Shown here one piece after another: positions 1-5,293 of a stretch of 11,782 bases of DNA. The stretch comes from Planctomycetales bacterium. GTDB lineage: Bacteria > 4484-113 > JAFGCY01. The DNA is taken from the NCBI GenBank assembly GCA_024645305.1, contig JAHEFU010000077.1:1-11782 (forward strand), in the 5' to 3' direction. The notes under the pieces were generated by a model. That model did no database searches. It saw nothing but the letters and a program-made list of their open reading frames with translations, and had not been told where the DNA came from. How positions within the stretch are numbered: position 1 is the stretch's first letter; each line of letters starts with the position of its first letter. The position numbers were made by a program, and so were the translations under genes.

Positions 1-2
1 GC

Positions 3-53
3 ATGCCGACGGCGATCACGATCATCGAGGAGCTAGTGATTATCGACCCCTGA
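3..53 (+). CDS. Possible 3' end of an upstream gene (16 codons visible)
   Basis: The frame beginning at base 3 is open to a TGA and would encode a tail ending ...EELVIIDP. Nothing identifies the protein. The argument for it is only that the frame is open from the edge and that inverted repeats resembling transcription ends follow (67-86 and 151-180). A second frame (base 2) is also open to about base 115 (a peptide rich in D and H, ending ...QCRC), so the choice is uncertain. The first ATG in this frame is probably internal. Confidence 0.25.
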   Translation: MPTAITIIEELVIIDP

Positions 54-66
54 CGAATAGTCAGTT

Positions 67-86
67 GCAGGTGATGTTTTACCTGC
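67..86. terminator. Small hairpin downstream of the left-edge frame
   Basis: GCAGGT (67-72) and ACCTGC (81-86) form a perfect 6-bp stem around an 8-base loop. The only T-run (four T) is in the loop, not after the stem. It is therefore not a standard Rho-independent terminator, though it may be a weak RNA end or processing signal. Confidence 0.25.
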
Positions 87-150
87 CTCAATGCAGATGC
101 TGACTGGATACTCTTCTTACAGGGAGAGTGCTGCCTGAACTGAATTGAAT

Positions 151-180
151 GAGCAGGTGGGCCCCCGGGCCTGCCTGCTC
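151..180. terminator. GC-rich hairpin, possible bidirectional terminator
   Basis: GAGCAGG (151-157) pairs with CCTGCTC (174-180). The 16 bases between them are themselves palindromic (GGGCCC / GGGCC), so a long GC stem is possible. No T-run follows on the plus strand (ATTGCC). The minus strand reads ATTCAATTCAG after the stem, slightly more terminator-like. It sits between the left-edge frame and the DUF3298/META gene, so it probably insulates that gene from upstream transcription. Confidence 0.4.
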
Positions 181-291
181 ATTGCCGAAGGGATCGGCTG
201 GCGGGGCTGGCGACTGGGCGGGGGAGGCCTGCTGAAGTGACTGCTGGCCTGAACAGATCCCCGGAATCATTCTTCACAGTTTCTCCAAACT

Positions 292-320
292 TTCATTGGA
301 CTACACAGGGTAGATATATC
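292..320 (+). promoter_or_regulatory. Candidate promoter of the DUF3298/META gene
   Basis: TTCATT (292-297) and TATATC (315-320) are separated by 17 bases, a weak -35 and a four-of-six -10. Transcription would begin near 327, leaving about 20 bases of leader. That leader contains the GAGGA ribosome site at 337-341 and would exclude the upstream ATG at 326 as the start. This is a pattern match only. Confidence 0.3.
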
Positions 321-336
321 TCGCCATGACGGCTGT

Positions 337-341
337 GAGGA
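337..341 (+). promoter_or_regulatory. Ribosome binding site GAGGA that decides the start at 347
   Basis: GAGGA lies five bases before the ATG at 347. The alternative in-frame ATG at 326 has no purine-rich site before it and would put six extra residues (TAVRTN) in front of a signal peptide that is already complete. The start at 347 is therefore preferred. Confidence 0.65.
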
Positions 342-346
342 CTAAC

Positions 347-1483
347 ATGATTTTTGGATTTCGCAAGTTGATATTGCTCGGGATAGCTGCAGCAGCAGTG
401 CTGCAGTCCGGGCCTGAGGTCGCCACCGCGCAGGATGTGTCCGCGGGCGTGGTGTTCACTGACATGAGCGAGGGAAACTGGAACATCAGTGTGGCCTACC
501 CGCACTTCAATGCCTATTCCCTGACAGCAGACATCGCGAACTCGGACGGAGTGTCCATGGCACGGAGGGAATACGATGCTTTCCTGGCTGAGGCGCGGAA
601 GGAAGTGCCGGAACTGCGGAGCTATGGATCATCCGCGATGTATTTCCTGAGCGTCAGTCCGCTCATCAGCCTGGACCTTCCGGAGCTGTGCAGCGGCTAT
701 GTTGAGCGCGAGGCAGCCACCGGTGGAGCCAATGCGCAGCGCAGTTTCAGCGTGATGAACTACGCCAGCGACGGGGAAAGTGTGCGCGCATTGCGACTGG
801 CTGACCTGTTCTACGATGGCAGTGACGGGATTGAGGCCTGCTCGCGGGCGGCTGTGAGCGAATTCATGGCCCAGGACAACCCGCCGAGCAATGTTGCCAG
901 CGGCAGCTGGACGGGGCTGAGCGCTGAGCAGGCTCAGCGGTTCGTGATTGCACCCGGCGGCCTGATCTTCCTGTTTGGCAAGGGCGAGCTCGGCTCAGGC
1001 GCGGAAGGCACGACCAGTGTGCTGTGCCCCTGGCAGTCCCTGGACGGGCTGGACTATGAGGGATACCTCAAGCCGCTGTTCGACAGGCAGGCGCGCTATA
1101 ACAGGGACATCCTGACCGGCAGGCAGTGGGCCCTCTGGGAAATCCGCTTCAATGACGACCGGACCCTGCAGGCTGCCACAAATGCTGATGGCAGCATGGC
1201 CGTCACAAGCTGGGTGCAGTTCAACAGTGATAACAGCGTGAGCGGCAAGGCCGGCATCAACAGCTTCAGCGGCAGATACTCCGCCTCGGACAGCGGCAGC
1301 ATCGAGATCGGCAACCTGGCGATGACCAAGGCCCTGAACCCGCCGGGCATCGATGCTGAATTCGAGCGCTTCTTCCCGTCCAGCGTGACCTGGCACATTG
1401 AGAATGCCATGCTGTTCATCGACCTGCCGCTGGACAGCGGCACGATGGCCTTCATGATGAGCGGCATCGACGGCGCACTGTAG
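347..1483 (+). CDS. Exported DUF3298 (RsiV-like) + META domain protein
   Basis: The 378-residue protein has a Sec signal peptide (about 1-28: basic FRK, hydrophobic ILLGIAAAAVL, likely cut after ATA before QD). Residues about 45-246 follow the DUF3298 pattern: a YP..N start, a GGANAQRSFSVMNY segment matching the usual GGAHp...fn, L.LADLF, and a late gLIFLFGKGELGSGAEGT..V..PW strand. Residues about 258-371 follow the META (HslJ-type) fold: W.L at the start, NSVSGKAGINSFSGRY, a T-K turn, and a final strand ending GTMAFM. The usual GCN motif is GIN here and the second cysteine is absent. DUF3298 occurs in RsiV-like lysozyme-binding anti-sigma factors and in periplasmic proteins; META proteins are linked to envelope stress. 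There is no transmembrane anchor or sigma partner nearby, so a free periplasmic role is likely and the exact function is unknown. It is transcribed alone and ends before the hairpin at 1523. Confidence 0.8.
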   Translation: MIFGFRKLILLGIAAAAVLQSGPEVATAQDVSAGVVFTDMSEGNWNISVAYPHFNAYSLTADIANSDGVSMARREYDAFLAEARKEVPELRSYGSSAMYFLSVSPLISLDLPELCSGYVEREAATGGANAQRSFSVMNYASDGESVRALRLADLFYDGSDGIEACSRAAVSEFMAQDNPPSNVASGSWTGLSAEQAQRFVIAPGGLIFLFGKGELGSGAEGTTSVLCPWQSLDGLDYEGYLKPLFDRQARYNRDILTGRQWALWEIRFNDDRTLQAATNADGSMAVTSWVQFNSDNSVSGKAGINSFSGRYSASDSGSIEIGNLAMTKALNPPGIDAEFERFFPSSVTWHIENAMLFIDLPLDSGTMAFMMSGIDGAL

Positions 1484-1522
1484 CCCCGGCGCCTGAGGCG
1501 CTGTCAGCAACCTGAGAATCAG

Positions 1523-1548
1523 CAGGCCGGTCCCCCGGGGCCGGCCTG
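1523..1548. terminator. Terminator-like GC hairpin after the DUF3298/META gene
   Basis: CAGGCCGG (1523-1530) pairs perfectly with CCGGCCTG (1541-1548). The 10-base loop can close further through CCCC/GGGG, and ATTCATT follows. It lies 40 bases after the stop at 1483 and 19 bases from the end of the minus-strand propeller relic (stop at 1567). It may therefore have served both directions. The T-richness is modest. Confidence 0.55.
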
Positions 1549-1566
1549 ATTCATTCCGGCAGGCCC

Positions 1567-1655
1567 TCAGGGCCCGATGGCGTAGATGTTCGAGTCCCAA
1601 CTGCCGAAGTAGATCGGGCCACTTGACACTGTCATCGGGGTGCAGCGCATGCAAT
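1567..1655 (-). pseudogene. 3' relic of a PQQ-type beta-propeller repeat gene
   Basis: Read on the minus strand, the last 24 codons before a TGA (1567-1569) encode TPMTVSSGPIYFGS followed by WDSNIYAIGP. This is the typical closing blade of bacterial PQQ-like (YWTD/WD-like) propellers, in which a (T/S)P....SG.IYFGS.D.N.YAI strand motif repeats. The frame is open only back to a TGA near 1713, and upstream of about 1655 the residues (for example SSACNCMRC) no longer look like a propeller. Upstream of that lies the start of the DUF1566 gene on the other strand. No start, RBS or earlier blade is present, so I read it as the leftover end of a gene largely removed by deletion. A chance match is possible but unlikely given the dense motif. 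Confidence 0.55.
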
Positions 1656-1740
1656 TGCAGGCAGAGCTGGCTCCGTCTGCGAAACTATGGCCCGCGAGCG
1701 GCACTCATATTCCCGGGAATCCAGTTCAGGCTGGCTGCCC

Positions 1741-1749
1741 GGGGAGGAG
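1741..1749 (+). promoter_or_regulatory. Strong ribosome binding site GGGGAGGAG deciding the start at 1755
   Basis: GGGGAGGAG sits five bases before ATG 1755. The open frame runs further upstream to about 1623, but those codons overlap the propeller relic, have no ribosome site, and would bury the signal peptide 44 residues inside. Confidence 0.85.
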
Positions 1750-1754
1750 CACAC

Positions 1755-3536
1755 ATGCAGTCTTTCAGAAGAACAATCAGTACCACCGTGGCCATCCTGC
1801 TGGCCGGCCTGCCGGCCATCTCCTGTGGTGGACAATCCGCAGCTGCAGTCACCCCGGCAGGCGGGAATGCCACCGTGGCAGTCCCCGGCAGCGGATTCAC
1901 GCTGGATTCCCCGCTGGACATGCTGCGCGGCTCCTCGGCGGGCAATGAGGACTACGCCCCGCAGCACAACGGTGCGGAATATGGGGCCGACCTGCCGTAC
2001 AACCGCTGCTCGGTCTCCGCTCTGGAGGCCATCCTGGAACCGGCCTGGGCCGGGGAAACGCGCAGCGGATCCGATATGGCCTACTGCATCTACCGCCTGC
2101 AGCTGGACCCGGCTGCGCCAGGTGCCGAACTGGTGATCAGCTGGAGCGGGAATGCCCCGGCGGCGGGCAAGTGCTTCATCGGCCTGGCCAACTGGGACAG
2201 CGGCCGCTGGCAGTGGCAGGCCCTGGCACAGGGCAGCCAGCTGGCAATCACTGACCCGGCCTCCCTCGCGGACCCGGCGATGCACTGCCTGGCCGCCGTC
2301 GTGCTGCTGGGACAGACGGCCTGCGTACTCTCCGAGATCAGCCTCGGGGAAACGGCGCCTGAGCTGAGTTATCCCATCGTGGATACCGGCCAGGACACAA
2401 GCCATGATGCCAACGGCCAGCCGGTTGATCCCCTGCCGGGCCAGCCCTTCTATGGCCAGGATGCGCAGTACAGCGGGACCGCGGCCAGCTACACTGACAA
2501 CGGTGACGGCACGGTGACTGACAACATTACCGGCCTGATGTGGGTCCAGAGCCCCAATAACCTGGAGAAAGTGACATTTGCCCAGACCGCGGGCATCGCG
2601 GATGCGCTGGAACTGGGCGGTTACGACGACTGGCGCGTGCCGACGATCAAGGAGCTGTATTCCCTGATCGACTTCCGCGGCGAGACGGGGATGAGCGCGC
2701 TGGACGGGATCCCCTTCATTGACACGGAATACTTCGACTTCATCTATGGTGACGAAAGCCAGGGCGAGCGCCACATTGACGCTCAGTACTGGAGCGCCAC
2801 GCAGTATGTCAGCACCACGATGGACGGAGCCGTCACCAACTTCGGCGTGAACTTCGCCGACGGACGCATCAAGGGCTACGGCCTGACGGACCCCTTCAAC
2901 CAGCCGATGCGGCAGTTCCTGCGCTGCGTACGTGGCAACCCTGACTACGGCATAAACGATTTCATTGACAACGGCGATGGCACGATCACGGACCTGGCGA
3001 CGGGCCTGAGCTGGATGCAGCTGGACAGCGGCAGCTTCGACGCAGGGCCGCGCAGCGACGGCACGCTGAACTGGCAGGAGGCCCTGGACTGGGCGGAGAA
3101 CCTGGACTATGGCGGGCATGATGACTGGAGGCTGCCCAATGCCAAGGAGCTGCAGAGCCTCGTGGACTACAGCCGCAGCCCCGCCACGACAGCCTCCGCG
3201 GCGATCGACCCCCTGTTCACAAGCACGCAGATCCTGGACGAGGGCGGCAGCGTGGACTGGGCACAGTACTGGAGCAGCACTTCACATTTCGACGGCCCGC
3301 CGGAACTTTTAGGCAACCGCGCCTGCTACGTCTGCTTCGGCGAGGGCCAGGGCTTCATGGAGGTCCCGCCGGGCAGCCAGCAGTACCAGTTCTGGGATGT
3401 GCACGGGGCGGGTTGCCAGCGCAGCGACCTGAAGGACGGCGACCCTGAGGACTACCCGCACGGCTTCGGCCCGCAGGGTGATGTGCAACGGATCTTCAAC
3501 ATGGTGCGCTGTGTGCGTGGCGGGCTGGCGGACTAG
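1755..3536 (+). CDS. Exported protein with two DUF1566 (Lcl C-terminal) domains
   Basis: The protein has 593 residues. Residues 1-24 form a signal sequence ending LPAISC; Cys24 could be lipidated, but the -3 residue is Ala rather than Leu, so the lipobox is imperfect. Residues about 45-200 form an unassigned domain with strands such as YCIYRLQLD, LVISW and CFIGLANWDSGRWQW, probably a beta-sandwich. A linker carrying the DUF1566-associated phrase VDTGQD...FYGQDAQY leads into DUF1566 copy 1 (about 247-394: DNGDGTVTDNITGLMW, GGYDDWRVPTIKEL, QYWSATQY, FLRCVRG). Copy 2 (about 404-588) repeats these marks: DNGDGTITDLATGLSW, GGHDDWRLPNAKEL, QYWSSTS, MVRCVRG. Copy 2 also has a Cys-bearing insertion (CYVC at 524-527, C554). 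The DUF1566/Lcl domain is common in secreted proteins of Proteobacteria and is often adhesin- or lectin-like. Ligand and partners are unknown. The stop shares the palindrome ACTAGT with the convergent gene. Confidence 0.85.
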   Translation: MQSFRRTISTTVAILLAGLPAISCGGQSAAAVTPAGGNATVAVPGSGFTLDSPLDMLRGSSAGNEDYAPQHNGAEYGADLPYNRCSVSALEAILEPAWAGETRSGSDMAYCIYRLQLDPAAPGAELVISWSGNAPAAGKCFIGLANWDSGRWQWQALAQGSQLAITDPASLADPAMHCLAAVVLLGQTACVLSEISLGETAPELSYPIVDTGQDTSHDANGQPVDPLPGQPFYGQDAQYSGTAASYTDNGDGTVTDNITGLMWVQSPNNLEKVTFAQTAGIADALELGGYDDWRVPTIKELYSLIDFRGETGMSALDGIPFIDTEYFDFIYGDESQGERHIDAQYWSATQYVSTTMDGAVTNFGVNFADGRIKGYGLTDPFNQPMRQFLRCVRGNPDYGINDFIDNGDGTITDLATGLSWMQLDSGSFDAGPRSDGTLNWQEALDWAENLDYGGHDDWRLPNAKELQSLVDYSRSPATTASAAIDPLFTSTQILDEGGSVDWAQYWSSTSHFDGPPELLGNRACYVCFGEGQGFMEVPPGSQQYQFWDVHGAGCQRSDLKDGDPEDYPHGFGPQGDVQRIFNMVRCVRGGLAD

Positions 3537-4057
3537 TCAGCCCAGCGACAGTGCGGGCAGACACGCTCGAGCATTGCCATCGAGATGGCATCGGCGGAGT
3601 TGATGCGGCGGCCGTAGATCTCCTCCGGCGGGAACCTGTTGCCAAACCACAGCTTCCACTCCGGCAGCACGGCCCCGCAGCGGTGGGCCAGCTCATGCAG
3701 CAGGATCTGCAGTGACTCGCAGTCAACGCGGCTGGCGAGATCCTCACGCAGGTCTATGCCGTTTGACAACACAGGGATGGTCCAGCCACGCGGATTGAAC
3801 CGACCGGCGGCTGCATCGCGGTACAGCGGGATGACACGGAAGCGCACGCTGTGCAAGGCCAGCAGCATGCCCCAGCGCCAGTAGGAATCCGGCTGGGCCT
3901 GCAGGACCCGATAGCCCTCGCAGAGCAGCGGGAAGAACGGCGCGGCGCGGTCCCTGAAGCGGAACTGCAGTGGAATGTCAATAGGCAGGTCAAACGGAGA
4001 TTCCCACGGCAAGCCCAGCTCCCGGCGGTCCACGGACGACCTGGTTGCACACATCAT
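3533..4057 (-). CDS. Small HELAH-motif putative metalloprotein, coupled to the flavoprotein gene
   Basis: The 174-residue protein has no signal peptide or membrane segment, so it is probably cytoplasmic. I do not recognise the family. The main mark is LLHELAHRC (HELAH at 121-125), an HExxH zincin-type zinc site on a hydrophobic helix. A CPHC pair sits at the very C-terminus (167-170), half of a zinc-ribbon. HExxH followed by a CxxC tail recalls SprT-like proteins, but the spacing and the missing second CxxC make that only a loose analogy. The ATG (4055-4057) overlaps the stop of the upstream FAD gene as ATGA, and no RBS of its own is obvious, so translation is probably coupled and the two proteins co-produced. 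A second ATG is absent nearby (MM is ATGATG, so start could be 4057 or 4054). The gene ends tail-to-tail with the DUF1566 gene with a 3-base overlap. Confidence 0.7.
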   Translation of the reverse strand: MMCATRSSVDRRELGLPWESPFDLPIDIPLQFRFRDRAAPFFPLLCEGYRVLQAQPDSYWRWGMLLALHSVRFRVIPLYRDAAAGRFNPRGWTIPVLSNGIDLREDLASRVDCESLQILLHELAHRCGAVLPEWKLWFGNRFPPEEIYGRRINSADAISMAMLERVCPHCRWAD

Positions 4058-5040
4058 TCAGAGAACTCCAGAAGCCTGCCAGCCAGGGCGGCAGCGCTTA
4101 GGAACGCCGCCTCGACCCGCCCGTGGATTAACCAGTCGCCACAGGCTGCCAGCCGGGCATCCGCATCAAGCAGGTACTCAGGCCCGCTGTGGCGGGGCAT
4201 ATTGGCAAAACGCCAGCAGTGCATGTACATATGTGCCGACCTCCGCAGGTCCAGCCCGCTCGCCTCGCAGGCCGCGGCCAGCAGGGCTGCCTGTACATCC
4301 TGCGGGTCATCGTCAATATGCTCATCGGCCCAGGCATTGGCGGAATGCACGACAAGTGAAGCGTGGCCGCTCCGGCCGGGTTTGCTGCTGTCAAGGCTGA
4401 TCCATGAAACGGGGGAGTCGTGCACCAGGGCGGCCTGCCAGGGCAGTCCGGGATCCCCGTCCAGGCCAAGCATCAGTGAGAAACAGGCCTGCATGCGAAG
4501 CTCATCGATGGATTCCGCAAGCGGGCTGTGGCCGTCCAGCAGTGCGGCGCTCTGCTCCGCCGGGGCAGTACTCAGCACCCAGTCGAATTCGCCAAGCGGC
4601 GCTCCGTTGTCATCCAGCAGCTGCCATGCAGTGCCACGACGTTTCAGTGAATCTACCCTTACTCCGCGCCGCACATCCAGTCCTGCGGCCAGACGGCGTG
4701 CCAGCGAGGTCATCTTCGGCACTGGCACGAAGTGCTCCGGCTCGGTGCCCCACTGCCGGCTGTCAACCACCACCCCAGTGCGGATCTCGACGAAATGCGC
4801 ATCCCAGCGCTGCAGCGTACCGTCATCAATACTTGGCTGCAGGAAGCGCCGGAAGCGCTCTTCCTTCACCGTGAAGTACTGCGCGCCGAAGTCGAACTGG
4901 AACCTCTCGGTGTAGCGCGTTGCCATCCGGCCCCCGAAACCCCGCGACTTCTCGAAGACCGTTACGGCTGCGAAATCACGCAGTTCCCGGGCCAGGGCCA
5001 GCCCGGCCAGTCCCGCACCGATGATTGCGATCCTGCTCAT
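4054..5040 (-). CDS. Renalase-like NAD(P)/FAD-dependent oxidoreductase
   Basis: The protein has 328 residues, the normal length for bacterial renalase-like flavoproteins of the amine-oxidase superfamily. The N-terminus is a textbook Rossmann FAD site: IAIIGAGLAGLALAREL (GxGxxG at 8-13) and the ribose-binding acid in TVFEKS (E30). The second motif GFGGRMATRY follows at 34-43, then FDFGAQYFTV at 49-58. VLSTAPAEQ at 155-163 matches the conserved late substrate-domain strand. GDWLIHGRVEAAFLSA (301-316) is the C-terminal GD motif that contacts the FAD. It should be a soluble cytoplasmic redox enzyme; the substrate cannot be told from sequence, although some bacterial relatives oxidise dihydronicotinamide isomers. 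The frame is open upstream, but the start at 5040 puts the Rossmann strand at residue 3, as usual. The RBS is weak (AGCAGA). It is first in a two-gene unit with the HELAH gene. Confidence 0.88.
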   Translation of the reverse strand: MSRIAIIGAGLAGLALARELRDFAAVTVFEKSRGFGGRMATRYTERFQFDFGAQYFTVKEERFRRFLQPSIDDGTLQRWDAHFVEIRTGVVVDSRQWGTEPEHFVPVPKMTSLARRLAAGLDVRRGVRVDSLKRRGTAWQLLDDNGAPLGEFDWVLSTAPAEQSAALLDGHSPLAESIDELRMQACFSLMLGLDGDPGLPWQAALVHDSPVSWISLDSSKPGRSGHASLVVHSANAWADEHIDDDPQDVQAALLAAACEASGLDLRRSAHMYMHCWRFANMPRHSGPEYLLDADARLAACGDWLIHGRVEAAFLSAAALAGRLLEFSE

Positions 5041-5293
5041 TCTGCTAAAAAATGGCGCATACTGAATGAATACGCGCCGGCGGGGAGAGAATCTGACAGT
5101 TTCCTGACATGCAAGCCATCGCTCGCGCTGCCTGCCGGGGGGATATGGCAGCCCCGCTGAGAATAAACAGGCTGGCGTATGACCTGAGCATCGCGCGGGG
5201 GCGGGGGAAGGCAATTGAAGCCATGCGACAGGTCTGAGCGCCTGGAACTGGTCTCCCTGTCTGCAACAACACCCGCAGGCGTACAATACTGGG
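5041..5293. other. Divergent intergenic region between the flavoprotein and repeat-protein genes
   Basis: These 253 bases must carry both divergent promoters. Toward the left, the last 40 bases before the flavoprotein ATG are AT-rich (TTTTTTAGCAGA directly upstream on the minus strand), and no confident -35/-10 pair is seen. Toward the right, the only good element is TACAAT at 5282-5287. A short inverted repeat CTGCC (5132-5136) / GGCAG (5147-5151) lies in the middle. Short frames on both strands here have no RBS and resemble nothing. Confidence 0.5.
5282..5287 (+). promoter_or_regulatory. Candidate -10 element TACAAT placed for a leaderless mRNA
   Basis: TACAAT matches five of six bases of the sigma70 -10. 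Transcription would start six or seven bases after it, that is at 5293-5294, exactly the ATG of the repeat-protein gene. That ATG also lacks a Shine-Dalgarno sequence. No good -35 is visible at 15-18 bases upstream (best CTGCAA or TCTGCA, three of six). Confidence 0.35.

Noticed and set aside
995..1654. Long minus-strand open frame opposite the DUF3298/META gene, starting LHALHPDDSVKW
   Set aside because: Its first twelve residues look like a propeller repeat (L.AL.PD..VKW), but the rest is antisense of a well-supported gene and has no family likeness. The coherent propeller tail is in another frame (1567-1655), so I treat this segment as coincidence.
1623..1655. Perfect TTGACA at 1623-1628 as promoter for the DUF1566 gene
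   Set aside because: No acceptable -10 lies at 16-18 bases. The best (TGCAAT, 1650-1655) is 21 bases away, and the bases fall inside the propeller relic where they encode conserved residues.
1632..3119. Very long minus-strand open frame (nearly 500 codons) opposite the DUF1566 gene
   Set aside because: High GC and codon bias create long antisense frames. It is Arg/Ala/Val-rich without motifs, and the plus strand has clear DUF1566 motifs, a signal peptide and a strong RBS.
3851..4915. Plus-strand open frame opposite the flavoprotein
   Set aside because: It lies antisense to a gene with a complete FAD-binding signature. Composition is Ser/Arg/Ala-rich with no recognisable domain.
5041..5293. 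Small proteins on either strand of the divergent intergenic region
   Set aside because: The short frames have no RBS, no signal or membrane pattern, and read like random translation of GC-rich DNA.
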